A stretch of DNA of 64,000 bases, from the NCBI RefSeq assembly GCF_010499265.1, contig NZ_JAAGSC010000034.1:40977-104976 (forward strand), in the 5' to 3' direction. Below are positions 7,293 through 16,223 of this stretch, piece after piece. The stretch is from Wenzhouxiangella limi. GTDB lineage: Bacteria; Pseudomonadota; Gammaproteobacteria; Xanthomonadales; Wenzhouxiangellaceae. Position 1 is the first letter of the stretch, and every line of letters starts with the position of its first letter. The notes beneath the pieces were generated by a model. The model was not told where the DNA came from and ran no database searches. It saw only the letters and a program-made list of their open reading frames with translations. The position numbers and the translations under genes were made by a program.

Positions 7293-10200
7293 ATGATTTT
7301 TCTGCTCGGGCCGGATGCGCTGCCCGGTTTCCGGCGCCGGCAGCTGGCCGACAGCCTGAGTCAGACCCAAGGCTGCCGCATCGATGTCGCGGCCCGTGAG
7401 CTGTTCCTGCTCGATGTTGATCGCCTGTCCGCGGACGACGAGCAGCGCCTGGGTCGACTGCTTCACGCCAGGCCCTGGCGGCAGCCGGACGGTGCCGATC
7501 AGGCGTTGCTGGTCATGCCGCGGGCCGGCACTCGCACGCCCTGGGCCAGCAAAGCCGCCGACATCCTGCGTCGCTGCCAGCTGCCGCACCTGGCCGGCAT
7601 CGAACGCGCCCAGCTGCTAAGTTTCGAAGGCATCGAGGTGCACGATCTGTCGGAGTCGGCCCGGCAGGCGCTCCACGATCGCATGACCCAGACGACCGTG
7701 GCTGCCGATGCCGACCTGTCCGGCTGGTTTGCACAGCCGGACCCGGCGCCGCTGGGTCGGGTCGAGCTCGGCCAGGATCCGGTTGCCGCACTGACCCGGG
7801 TCAATCAAGCGCTGGGTCTGGCGCTCAGCGTCGGGGAAATCGACTACCTGGTTTCGGCCTATCAGCGGCTGGCGCGCGATCCCACCGATGCGGAGTTGAT
7901 GATGTTCGCCCAGGCCAACTCCGAGCACTGCCGGCACAAGATCTTCAACGCCAGTTGGACCGTCGACGGCCAGGCGCGCGAACCGAGCCTTTTCGGCCTG
8001 ATCCGGCGAACCCATGCCCGCACCCCGCAGGGCACGCTGGTGGCCTACGACGACAACGCCGCCATCATGGAGGGGTTTGCCGGGCAGATGCTGCTGTCGC
8101 GCGCCGACGATCCGGTCTACCGGACCGAGCCGCGCGCTATCCACATCCAGATCAAGGTCGAAACCCACAATCACCCCACCGCGATCTCGCCGGATCCGGG
8201 CGCCGCCACCGGCGCCGGCGGCGAGATTCGTGACGAGACCGCGACCGGTCGCGGCGGCCGCCCGGTCGCCGCGCTGACCGGGTTCTCGGTCTCGGATCTG
8301 CGTATTCCGAATGCGCTCCAGCCCTGGGAGACCGCGCCCGAGCCGCCGGATCGGCTGGCCAGCGCGCTGGAGATCATGCGCGATGGGCCGATCGGTGCGG
8401 CGCGCTTCAACAACGAGTTTGGCCGCCCGGCGCTGCTGGGCTATTTCCGCAGCTTCTCCGCAAGGGTGAACGAACACTGGTGGGGCTACCACAAGCCCAT
8501 CATGCTGGCCGGCGGCAGCGGCATGATCGCCGGCGGCCAGACCGAAAAACAGCCGCTGCGCGCGGGCGATCGCATCATCGTCCTGGGCGGGCCGGCCATG
8601 CTGATCGGCCTGGGCGGCGGGGCGGCGTCATCGATGAGCTCGGGCCAGTCGGATGCCGAGCTGGACTACGCGTCGGTGCAGCGCGGCAACCCGGAAATGC
8701 AGCGCCGTTGCCAGGAGGTCATCGATCGCTGCTGGGCGCTGGGCAAGGACAACCCGATCCGCTCCATCCACGACGTCGGTGCCGGCGGGCTGTCCAACGC
8801 GCTGCCCGAATTGCTGCACGATGGCGGCGTTGGCGGCCAGCTGGATCTGCGCGCCATCCCCAGCGCCGATCCCGGCCTCTCGCCCATGGCGATCTGGTGC
8901 AACGAGGCCCAGGAGCGCTACGTGCTGGCCATCGCACCCGAAAACCGCGATCGATTCGCGCTGCTATGTGAGCGCGAGCGCTGTCCCTGGGCGGATCTCG
9001 GGCCGGCGACCGACCAGGGCCGCCTGCACCTGGCGGATCCACTGCTGGGCGCCCCGGCCGTGGACATGGACCTGGAGTTGCTGCTGGGGCGACCGCCGAG
9101 CATGCACCGTGACGCTGTCTCCGCAGGCATGGCGGTCGAAGACCGGGGGCTGGATGATGTCGATCTCGACCAGGCCTGCGATCGCGTGCTGGCGCTGCCA
9201 ACGGTGGGCAGCAAGCAGTTCCTGATTACCATCGGCGATCGCAGCGTGGGCGGCTTGAGCGTGCGCGACCAGATGGTCGGGCCGTGGCAGGTACCGGTGG
9301 CCGATCAGGCCATTGTCTTAAGCGATTACGAAGGCCTGGCCGGCGCGGCGATGAGCCTCGGCGAACGCACGCCGCTGGCGATCTGGGATGCGGCCGCGGC
9401 GGCGCGCATGGCCGTCGGCGAGGCCATCACCAACCTCGGCTCGGCCCTGGTGCCCGGCCTCGAGCGGGTCAAGCTGTCGGCCAACTGGATGGCCGCGGCC
9501 GGCAGCGAGGGCCAGGATGCGGCGCTGCGCGAGGCGGTCGAGGCGGCCAGCGAATTCTGCTGCAGGCTGGGGCTGGCCATCCCGGTCGGCAAGGACTCGC
9601 TGTCGATGCAGACGGTCTGGCATGACGGTGATCAAGAGCAGCGCATGCGCGCCCCGGTGTCGCTGATCGTCTCGGCGTTCGCGCCGGTCGAAGACGTGCG
9701 GCGCCATCTGACCCCGCAGCTGATGCCGGTGGACTCGCGCCTGGTGCTGATCGACCTGGGCAAATCGCGGCTGGGCGGCTCGGCCCTCGCCCAGGTGCTG
9801 GACCGCCCGCTGGGCGCGCTGCCCGACATCGAGGATGCCGACTGCCTGGGCCGGGCGTTCGAGGCACTGCAGGGCCTGATCCGCGAGGGTTTGGCGCTGG
9901 CCTGCCACGATCGTTCCGACGGTGGACTGTTTGTCTGCGCGCTGGAAATGGCGCTGGCCGGCCGCGTCGGCGTCCGGCTCGAGCTGGCCGAGACCGACGG
10001 GCTGCCCGCCCTGTTCAACGAAGAGCTGGGCTGGCTGGTCCAGGTTCCAGAGCGGCGCTGGCCGGAGGTCGAACAGCGCCTGGCCGAGGCGGGCCTGGCG
10101 GCGCAGACGCGGGTGGTCGGTCAAACCACCGACACGCGCTGCTTCGAAATCCAGCGGGCCGGCGAACCCTGTTTTTACCGACCGCTGACGGAACTGGCCC

Positions 10201-11123
10201 AGGCCTGGAGCCAGACCAGCTATCGCATGCAGCGCCTGCGCGACCATCCCGAGTGTGCTGACGAGGAATATGCCGCGCTGGCCGACCCGCACCGACCGGG
10301 GCTGGGCGCCGAGCTGTGTTTCGATGCGGCCGCTGCCCCGTCGGTGGCCGGCGGCGCGAAGCCCAGAGTCGCCATCCTGCGGGAGCAGGGCGTCAACGGC
10401 CAGCGCGAAATGGCTCAGGCGTTCATGGCGGCCGGGTTCGAGGCGGTGGATGTCCACATGAGTGATCTTGAAACCGGTCGCCAGACGCTTGCCGGCTTCC
10501 GGGGGCTGGTCGCCTGCGGCGGGTTCTCGTTCGGTGACGTGCTTGGCGCCGGGCAGGGCTGGGCCCGGTCGATTCTTTACAACCCGGCGCTGGCCGAGGC
10601 CTTCCAGTCGTTCTTTGCTGACCCGGGGCGTTTCGCCCTGGGCGTTTGCAACGGCTGCCAGATGCTCAGCGGCCTGCGCTCCATTATCCCGGGCGCGCAA
10701 GCCTGGCCGGACTTCGTCCACAACCGCTCGCGCCAGTTCGAGGCGCGCCTGAGCCAGGTTCGGATCGAGCCCTCGCCGTCGCTGTTTTTTGCCGGCATGG
10801 AAGGCTCGCGTCTGCCGATCGTGACCGCGCACGGCGAAGGTCGGGCCGATTTCGGCCACGGCGAGGCGCCGGCCGGCGTCGTGGCCCTGCGCTACGTCGA
10901 CGGTCATGGGCAGATCGCGCAAAGCTATCCCGACAACCCCAACGGCTCGCCGGCCGGGATCACCGGCTTGAGCAACCAGGACGGCAGGGTAACCATCCTG
11001 ATGCCGCACCCCGAGCGGCTGCTGCGGGCGGTCAATTTTTCCTGGGCGCCGGCCGAGTGGGGCGAGCGCTCGCCCTGGATGCGGATGTTTCACAATGCCC
11101 GCCAGTGGGTGGCAACGGCCTGA
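7293..11123 (+). CDS. purL: Phosphoribosylformylglycinamidine synthase (large, single-chain)
   Basis: At 1276 residues this is the single-chain gammaproteobacterial PurL. It has an N-terminal PurS-like region, a linker, two AIRS-like halves (KVETHNHPTAISP near 290; GGLFVCALEMALAG near 880) and a C-terminal class I glutamine amidotransferase with GVCNGCQML (nucleophile about Cys1119) and a late HPERLLR His/Glu pair. It converts FGAR plus glutamine and ATP to FGAM, the fourth step of purine synthesis. The 85-bp spacer before it has a GC-rich inverted repeat (7216-7222 with 7253-7259) of unknown role. The long minus-strand frames across it are shadows. Confidence 0.97.
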   Translation: MIFLLGPDALPGFRRRQLADSLSQTQGCRIDVAARELFLLDVDRLSADDEQRLGRLLHARPWRQPDGADQALLVMPRAGTRTPWASKAADILRRCQLPHLAGIERAQLLSFEGIEVHDLSESARQALHDRMTQTTVAADADLSGWFAQPDPAPLGRVELGQDPVAALTRVNQALGLALSVGEIDYLVSAYQRLARDPTDAELMMFAQANSEHCRHKIFNASWTVDGQAREPSLFGLIRRTHARTPQGTLVAYDDNAAIMEGFAGQMLLSRADDPVYRTEPRAIHIQIKVETHNHPTAISPDPGAATGAGGEIRDETATGRGGRPVAALTGFSVSDLRIPNALQPWETAPEPPDRLASALEIMRDGPIGAARFNNEFGRPALLGYFRSFSARVNEHWWGYHKPIMLAGGSGMIAGGQTEKQPLRAGDRIIVLGGPAMLIGLGGGAASSMSSGQSDAELDYASVQRGNPEMQRRCQEVIDRCWALGKDNPIRSIHDVGAGGLSNALPELLHDGGVGGQLDLRAIPSADPGLSPMAIWCNEAQERYVLAIAPENRDRFALLCERERCPWADLGPATDQGRLHLADPLLGAPAVDMDLELLLGRPPSMHRDAVSAGMAVEDRGLDDVDLDQACDRVLALPTVGSKQFLITIGDRSVGGLSVRDQMVGPWQVPVADQAIVLSDYEGLAGAAMSLGERTPLAIWDAAAAARMAVGEAITNLGSALVPGLERVKLSANWMAAAGSEGQDAALREAVEAASEFCCRLGLAIPVGKDSLSMQTVWHDGDQEQRMRAPVSLIVSAFAPVEDVRRHLTPQLMPVDSRLVLIDLGKSRLGGSALAQVLDRPLGALPDIEDADCLGRAFEALQGLIREGLALACHDRSDGGLFVCALEMALAGRVGVRLELAETDGLPALFNEELGWLVQVPERRWPEVEQRLAEAGLAAQTRVVGQTTDTRCFEIQRAGEPCFYRPLTELAQAWSQTSYRMQRLRDHPECADEEYAALADPHRPGLGAELCFDAAAAPSVAGGAKPRVAILREQGVNGQREMAQAFMAAGFEAVDVHMSDLETGRQTLAGFRGLVACGGFSFGDVLGAGQGWARSILYNPALAEAFQSFFADPGRFALGVCNGCQMLSGLRSIIPGAQAWPDFVHNRSRQFEARLSQVRIEPSPSLFFAGMEGSRLPIVTAHGEGRADFGHGEAPAGVVALRYVDGHGQIAQSYPDNPNGSPAGITGLSNQDGRVTILMPHPERLLRAVNFSWAPAEWGERSPWMRMFHNARQWVATA

Positions 11124-11127
11124 AGCC

Positions 11128-11748
11128 ATGACGGAGCCTACGGATCATACGGACAAGCCGGGCAAGAATCCGGTCAAGGAGATGTTCCTGCTGGCAGCGC
11201 TGTACCTGCCGCTTGGATTTTTCCTGTGGTTCTTCGCCGCCAGCCTGCTGATGTTTCCAACCGCGCGCCTGGCGGATTTGCTTTTGACCGGTTTTTTTGG
11301 CGACATTTTCGAGCGGGTTGTCCAGCTCGGCTTCCAGCTCGAAGTCCAGACCGCGGTCATCCTAGAGCGCGAGGTCGACGGCAGGATGGCCGCGGTAAAT
11401 CTTTACGTCAATCCCATGATCTATGCCTGGGGCATGGCGCTGCTGTTCGGCCTGATCATGGCTACGCCGCTGAGCGTCAAACGCCGGCTTTTCCAGATGA
11501 CGATCGGGTTTGTCGTGGTCACCCTGGTCACTACCTGGGGCGTGTTCTGGGAAACCCTGACCGACCTGGCCTTCCGATCGAGCCCCGAAGCCGGCGCGGC
11601 CGCGGCTGGACTGGGGCTGGACATGAACCTGATAGCGCTGTGTTATCAGCTTGGCTATCTGATGCTGCCGGCCGTCGTCCCGATCGCGACCTGGATTCTG
11701 ATGAATCGTGCATTCATCGAAAACGACATCCTGCAGCGCCCTTTGTGA
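11128..11748 (+). CDS. Multi-pass inner-membrane protein, possibly exosortase-H-associated type
   Basis: The 206-residue protein starts at ATG 11128, 4 bp after purL. A charged N-terminus is followed by LYLPLGFFLWFFAASLLMFP (first helix), a periplasmic-looking segment (about 45-90) with VNLYVNPMIYAWGMALLFGL leading into the second helix, and two more helices. From memory, the pattern (first helix, VQTxxxLE, NPxIYxxGxxLLxxLxxATPL) resembles small membrane proteins annotated as exosortase-H-associated, but no exosortase lies in the window and the match is unverified. It ends 66 bp before gspE and could be cotranscribed with it. Confidence 0.5.
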   Translation: MTEPTDHTDKPGKNPVKEMFLLAALYLPLGFFLWFFAASLLMFPTARLADLLLTGFFGDIFERVVQLGFQLEVQTAVILEREVDGRMAAVNLYVNPMIYAWGMALLFGLIMATPLSVKRRLFQMTIGFVVVTLVTTWGVFWETLTDLAFRSSPEAGAAAAGLGLDMNLIALCYQLGYLMLPAVVPIATWILMNRAFIENDILQRPL

Positions 11749-11814
11749 ACCGATCGCGGTTTACCATGGTCAGTTGAAGGGTCCAGTGGCTCCCAGGGAG
11801 ATGATTCGCTCAAA

Positions 11815-13569
11815 ATGAACATGGCGGCAAGCGCAAGCCAGGACGACTCCGGTCTCCTGCCCAGCATCAGCGTGCATCTCGAGGATCGCGCCGCCGAGCT
11901 GTGCCGGCTGCTGGTCGAGCGCGATCGGCTGCGCGAGGAAGATCTCAATCGCGCCCGCGCCTACCGCGAGCAGCACGGCGGCAACCTGCTGACGCTGCTG
12001 GTCCGCCTCGGGCTGGTCTCCGAGCGCGACCTGGCCCGGGCCCAGTCCGAGCTGCTCGATATTCCCATGATCAGCGACAAGGACTATCCCGAAGACGCGC
12101 CCGAGGTCGACGATATCTCGGTGCGCTACATGAAACAGCAGCACCTGGTGCCGATCCGCGCCACGGACGAAGGGATCGAGGTCGTGATGGCCGATCCGCA
12201 GGACGACTTCGCCCTCAAGGCGCTGAAAATGGCCACCGGTCGCGACGTGCTCGCCCGGGTCGGGATCGCCTCGGAAATCGACAACACCATCGAGCGCTAC
12301 TTCGGCGGCGGCAAGTCGGCCATGGGCCAGATCGCCGAGGGCCTGGGCGGGGACGGCGAGGGCAGCGACGAGGAAGACGTCGAGCACCTGCGCGACCTGG
12401 CTTCCGAGGCGCCGGTGATCCGCCTGGTCAACCTGATCCTGCAGCGCGCGGTGGAATCGCGCGCCTCCGACATCCACATCGAGCCCTTCGAGAACCGCCT
12501 GAAAGTGCGCTACCGCATCGATGGCGTGCTGCAGGAAGTCGAAGCGCCGCCGGCCCGGTCGACCGCCGCGGTGATTTCGCGCGTCAAGATCATGGCCCGG
12601 CTCAACATCGCCGAGCGCCGCCTGCCGCAGGACGGTCGCATCATGCACCGCGTCGGCGGCAAGGAACTGGACCTGCGCGTCTCGACCGTCCCTACCGCCC
12701 ACGGCGAGAGCGTGGTCATGCGTATCCTCGACCGCGAGGCGGTGGTGCTGGATTTCACCAGCCTGGGGTTTGCCGACGACGCCCGCGACACCTTCATCAA
12801 GGCCCTGGAGATGCCGCACGGCATCATCCTGGTCACCGGCCCCACCGGCTCGGGCAAGACCACCACGCTCTACACCGCATTGAGCCAGCTCAACCGGCCG
12901 GAGCGCAAGATCATCACGGTCGAGGATCCGATCGAATACCAGATCGAGGGCATCAACCAGATCCAGGCCAAGGCCTCGATCGGGCTGGATTTCGCCAGCG
13001 CGCTGCGCTCCATCGTGCGCCAGGATCCCGACGTCATCATGATCGGGGAGATGCGCGACCTGGAAACCGCGCGCATTGCCATCCAGTCGGCCCTGACCGG
13101 CCACCTGGTACTCTCGACGCTGCACACCAACGACGCCGCCGGCGGCGTGACCCGCATGCTGGACATGGGCGTGGAGGACTACCTGCTCACCTCCACGGTC
13201 AACGCCATCATGGCCCAGCGCCTGGTCCGGCGGCTCGATCCGGCCACGCGCGAGCCCTACCAGGCCCTGCCGGAGTTCGTCGAGGAACTGGGCCTGCGCG
13301 CGCTCACCGACGCCGATCCGGTCACCCTGTATCGCCCCGGTACCTCCGAGCTCAGCCCCACCGGATATCGCGGCCGGACCGGGATCCACGAAATCCTGCG
13401 CATGAGCGACGAGATCCGGCGCATGGTGATCAAGCACGCCACCGCCACCGACATCGAGCGCCAGGCCCGCGCCGAGGGCATGCGCAGCATGTACGAGGAC
13501 GGCCTGCTCAAGGCGCTGGCCGGCGAGACCTCGGCCGAGGAAGTCCTGCGCGTGACCCAGGAGGCCTGA
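11815..13569 (+). CDS. gspE: Type II secretion ATPase GspE (XpsE-like)
   Basis: The 584-residue protein has an N-terminal MshEN/T2SSE-N domain (about 20-150), which binds GspL in relatives, then the secretion ATPase core: Walker A GPTGSGKTTTLY at 342-353, Asp box, Walker B VIMIGE at 407-412 and His box STLHTNDAAGG. It powers pseudopilus assembly at the inner-membrane platform. The C-terminal region where GspE/PilB proteins usually carry a Cys-x2-Cys pair-of-pairs zinc motif reads RRLDPATREPY ... GTSELSPTGYRGRTGI and contains no cysteine; the only Cys in the protein is residue 30. It is the first gene of the operon. Confidence 0.95.
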   Translation: MNMAASASQDDSGLLPSISVHLEDRAAELCRLLVERDRLREEDLNRARAYREQHGGNLLTLLVRLGLVSERDLARAQSELLDIPMISDKDYPEDAPEVDDISVRYMKQQHLVPIRATDEGIEVVMADPQDDFALKALKMATGRDVLARVGIASEIDNTIERYFGGGKSAMGQIAEGLGGDGEGSDEEDVEHLRDLASEAPVIRLVNLILQRAVESRASDIHIEPFENRLKVRYRIDGVLQEVEAPPARSTAAVISRVKIMARLNIAERRLPQDGRIMHRVGGKELDLRVSTVPTAHGESVVMRILDREAVVLDFTSLGFADDARDTFIKALEMPHGIILVTGPTGSGKTTTLYTALSQLNRPERKIITVEDPIEYQIEGINQIQAKASIGLDFASALRSIVRQDPDVIMIGEMRDLETARIAIQSALTGHLVLSTLHTNDAAGGVTRMLDMGVEDYLLTSTVNAIMAQRLVRRLDPATREPYQALPEFVEELGLRALTDADPVTLYRPGTSELSPTGYRGRTGIHEILRMSDEIRRMVIKHATATDIERQARAEGMRSMYEDGLLKALAGETSAEEVLRVTQEA

Positions 13570-13580
13570 GCGCGATCGCC

Positions 13581-14792
13581 ATGGCGCTGTTCGAGTACAA
13601 GGCGGTCACCCCGGCCGGAGAGACCCTGACCGGCGAGATGGAGGCCCCCAGTCAGGACCTGGTCATCGCCCGGCTGCAGGAGATGGGCAATATCCCGGTC
13701 TCGGCCAGAGAAGTCGGCAGCGGCCTGCGCCTGGGCAGCCTGCTGCGCGGTCGCCGCGGTTTAAAGCAGCGCGAGGTCGGCGATCTGACCCAGCAGCTGG
13801 CCACCCTGCTCGGCGCCGGCCTGCCGCTGGACCGCTCGCTGGGCATTCTGGCCGAGCTGGCCGACAGCGAGCGCGTGCGCGAGCTGGTCGAGCAGGTCCG
13901 CAACCACGTACGCGAGGGCGGCTCGCTGTCGGAGGGTCTGGAGCAGCGCCACGGCGTGTTTTCGCGCTTCTACGTCAACATGGTCCGGGCCGGCGAGATC
14001 GGCGGCTCGCTGGACCAGACGCTCGCGCGCATGGCCGAGTACATGGAGCGCGCCAAGGAGCTCAAGGACGGCGTGGTCTCGGCGCTGATCTACCCGGCCC
14101 TGCTGGTGGTGCTGGCGGTGGCCTCGCTGATCTTGCTCATGGTCTACGTGATCCCGCAGTTCACGCCCATGTTCGAGGACTTCGGCGGCGAGCTGCCCCT
14201 GCTGACCCAGATTGTGGTCGGGGTGGGCGATGTGCTGCAGAACTACTGGTGGGCGCTGATCGCGTCCGCGCTGGTGCTGGTGCTCTGGTTTCGCGGCCAG
14301 ATGCGCCGGCCGGCCTCGCGGCGAGCCTGGGACGGGCGGTTTTTGCGCACCCGCTGGCTCGGAGACGTGATCGCCAAGATCGAAACCGCCCGCCTGACCC
14401 GAACCACGGGGACGCTGCTGGTCAACGGTGTACCGCTGTTGTCGGCACTTTCGATCGCGAAAAATGTCATGACTAACACGGTGCTGGCCGAGGACGTGGC
14501 CGAGGCGGCCAAGGCGGTCAAGACCGGCTCGCCGCTGGCCCGGGCGCTGGTCAAGAGCGATCATTTTCCGCGCCTGGCGCTGCAGATGGTCAACGTGGGC
14601 GAAGAGACCGGCAAGCTCGACGAGATGCTGCTGAAAGTCGCCGACACCTACGACCGCGAGGTCAAGACCACGATCGATCGGCTGATGGCCCTGCTGGTGC
14701 CGGCGCTGACCCTGGGCCTGGCGATGCTGATCGGCGTGATCGTGATGTCGGTGCTGATGGCCATACTGAGTATCAACGAACTGATTGCCTAA
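13581..14792 (+). CDS. gspF: Type II secretion platform protein GspF
   Basis: The 403-residue protein starts at ATG 13581 (MALFEYKAVTPAGE), the canonical GspF opening. The much longer open frame upstream is out-of-frame gspE. It has two repeated cytoplasmic T2SF domains (about 70-190 and 272-395) separated and followed by membrane helices (about 168-190, 220-245, 375-398), ending in the LLIGVIVMSVLMAILSINELI-like helix. GspF is the polytopic core of the assembly platform and contacts GspE and GspL. It lies 11 bp after gspE. Confidence 0.95.
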   Translation: MALFEYKAVTPAGETLTGEMEAPSQDLVIARLQEMGNIPVSAREVGSGLRLGSLLRGRRGLKQREVGDLTQQLATLLGAGLPLDRSLGILAELADSERVRELVEQVRNHVREGGSLSEGLEQRHGVFSRFYVNMVRAGEIGGSLDQTLARMAEYMERAKELKDGVVSALIYPALLVVLAVASLILLMVYVIPQFTPMFEDFGGELPLLTQIVVGVGDVLQNYWWALIASALVLVLWFRGQMRRPASRRAWDGRFLRTRWLGDVIAKIETARLTRTTGTLLVNGVPLLSALSIAKNVMTNTVLAEDVAEAAKAVKTGSPLARALVKSDHFPRLALQMVNVGEETGKLDEMLLKVADTYDREVKTTIDRLMALLVPALTLGLAMLIGVIVMSVLMAILSINELIA

Positions 14793-14832
14793 AAAGCCCG
14801 TGGGCTCAAGGCGCCAACCCGAGGTAAGACGA

Positions 14833-15243
14833 ATGATGAAAGCAAAGACATCCCAGGGTTTCTCCCTGATCGAGCTGCTGGTGGTCCTGGTGATCCTGGG
14901 CCTGATTGCCGGCCTGGTGGTACCCAACGTGATGCAGCGCGGCGAAGACGCCAAGGTGCGCGCGGCCGACGCCGAGATCCAGCGCATCTCCATGGCCGTC
15001 GACGAGTTCTACCTGGATACCGGCCGCGCCCCGCGCGAACTCCGCGAACTGGTCGAGCGGCCGGCCAACGTCAACAACTGGAACGGGCCGTACATCAACG
15101 CCTCGAACCTGAACGACCCCTGGGACAACCCCTACAACTACCGCTATCCCGGCGAACACCGGTCCTTCGATATTTTCAGCCACGGCGCCGACGGCGCCCC
15201 CGGCGGCGAAGGCCCCAACGCCCGCATCGCCAACTGGGATTGA
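14833..15243 (+). CDS. gspG: Major pseudopilin GspG
   Basis: The 136-residue prepilin starts at ATG 14833 (an in-frame ATG follows at 14836) behind a GAGGTAAG ribosome site. A short basic leader ends in Gly and is followed by FSLIELLVVLVILG, the type III signal cleaved by the prepilin peptidase, with Glu at mature position 5. The C-terminus has the GspG signature (NNWNGPYI, DPWDNPYNYRYPGEH, DIFSHGADG), including likely calcium-binding residues. It polymerises into the pseudopilus that pushes substrates through the secretin. No prepilin peptidase gene (gspO/pilD) is in the window. Confidence 0.95.
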   Translation: MMKAKTSQGFSLIELLVVLVILGLIAGLVVPNVMQRGEDAKVRAADAEIQRISMAVDEFYLDTGRAPRELRELVERPANVNNWNGPYINASNLNDPWDNPYNYRYPGEHRSFDIFSHGADGAPGGEGPNARIANWD

Positions 15244-15794
15244 GTCGCGGTGACGGCATCGCGGTGACGGCTTTGGCGCAAAGGCATGCAGGTCCCGGAC
15301 GCGCGCTTTGGCGGTCCGGGGCGCCGCGGCGGCTGCGCGGTCACGGTGGTTTTACCCTGATCGAGCTGATGGTGGTCATGATGCTGGTCATGCTGCTGTT
15401 TGCCGTCGTCGGGGTGTCGGTTAGTCGCTCGGTCGAAGGCGCGGAGCTGCGCAGCGTGGAGCGTGAAATCGTCGCCGGCCTGCGCCACACCCGCGGCCAG
15501 GCCATCATCCAGCGCGCCCAGCAGGTCTTTACCGTCGACAGCGAGCGTCGCACCTGGCAGTCGGCCGGCCGCGACCCGGTCGAGTTGCCCGAGGGACTGG
15601 AGATCACTATGAACACCGCCCGCTCCGAGCTGACCGGGGAGGGTATCGGCAACATCCGCTTCTACCCTGATGGTGCCTCGACCGGCGGCAGTATCGTGCT
15701 CCAGGCCCAGGAGCGCGAATGGCATATCGCCGTGGCCTGGCTGACCGGAGAAATCAGCCGCGACCGCGAGCGGGAAGAGGAGCGCAACTGGTGA
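15240..15794 (+). CDS. gspH: Minor pseudopilin GspH
   Basis: There is no ATG in the expected place. The frame opens at a TTG (15240) overlapping the gspG stop, with GTG 15264 as an alternative; either gives an unusually long leader (about 29-37 residues) before the cleavage motif GHGGFTLIELMVVMMLVML. The body of about 145 residues fits GspH: a single helix then a beta-rich domain ending GEISRDREREEE. GspH is thought to sit near the pseudopilus tip with I, J and K. The start is the uncertain part of this call. Confidence 0.86.
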   Translation: MSRGDGIAVTALAQRHAGPGRALWRSGAPRRLRGHGGFTLIELMVVMMLVMLLFAVVGVSVSRSVEGAELRSVEREIVAGLRHTRGQAIIQRAQQVFTVDSERRTWQSAGRDPVELPEGLEITMNTARSELTGEGIGNIRFYPDGASTGGSIVLQAQEREWHIAVAWLTGEISRDREREEERNW

Positions 15795-16219
15795 GCCTTT
15801 CTGGCCGCCAGCAGGGCTTCACCCTGATTGAGGTGATGGCCGCGTTTGTTGTCTTTTCGCTGCTGTTCGGCGTCACCCTGCAGATCCTGTCGACCTCGAT
15901 GAGCAACACCCGCCGCGCCGGTGATTACACCCAGGCCGCGCTGTGGGCGCAGTCGGTGCTCGACGTGGCCGGCCTGGAGAACATGCTCGAGCCGGGCACG
16001 ACCTCGGGCCGTTTCGACGAGCGCTTCTCCTGGACGCTGGAGGTCAGCGAGGAACAGGTGTTCGACGACCGCGGGCTCGATCCGAACGAGCTGCCGGTGG
16101 CGCTGTACCACCTGCGCCTGGTGGTCGAGTGGGGCGAGAACCCCACCCGTGAGGCGGTCTTCGAGACCCTGCGCGGCGTCGACGTCAACTGGGAACAGCG
16201 GCAGCAGGACGGGGTGTAG
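15791..16219 (+). CDS. gspI: Minor pseudopilin GspI
   Basis: The 142-residue prepilin starts at GTG 15791, overlapping the gspH stop as GTGA. The leader VSLSGRQQG is followed by FTLIEVMAAFVVFSLLFGV with Glu5 present. The rest is a small globular domain (LEVSEEQVFDD, YHLRLVVEWGENPTREAVFETLRG) matching GspI in size and in its position before gspJ. It nucleates the tip complex with J and K in studied systems. Confidence 0.9.
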   Translation: MSLSGRQQGFTLIEVMAAFVVFSLLFGVTLQILSTSMSNTRRAGDYTQAALWAQSVLDVAGLENMLEPGTTSGRFDERFSWTLEVSEEQVFDDRGLDPNELPVALYHLRLVVEWGENPTREAVFETLRGVDVNWEQRQQDGV

Positions 16220-16223
16220 CCTG

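Noticed and set aside
9318..11129. 603-codon minus-strand frame across purL
   Set aside because: It mirrors purL codons, has low-complexity Arg/Gln/Gly composition and no recognisable domain; purL on the plus strand is unambiguous.
11770..13437. 555-codon minus-strand frame opposite gspE
   Set aside because: Antisense of a GC-rich gene; composition heavy in His, Gln and Asp; no start context and no domain.
11901..13580. Long plus-strand frame joined to the start of GspF
   Set aside because: Sequence before ATG 13581 is out-of-frame gspE and very Arg/Pro-rich; only the part from 13581 is a real protein.
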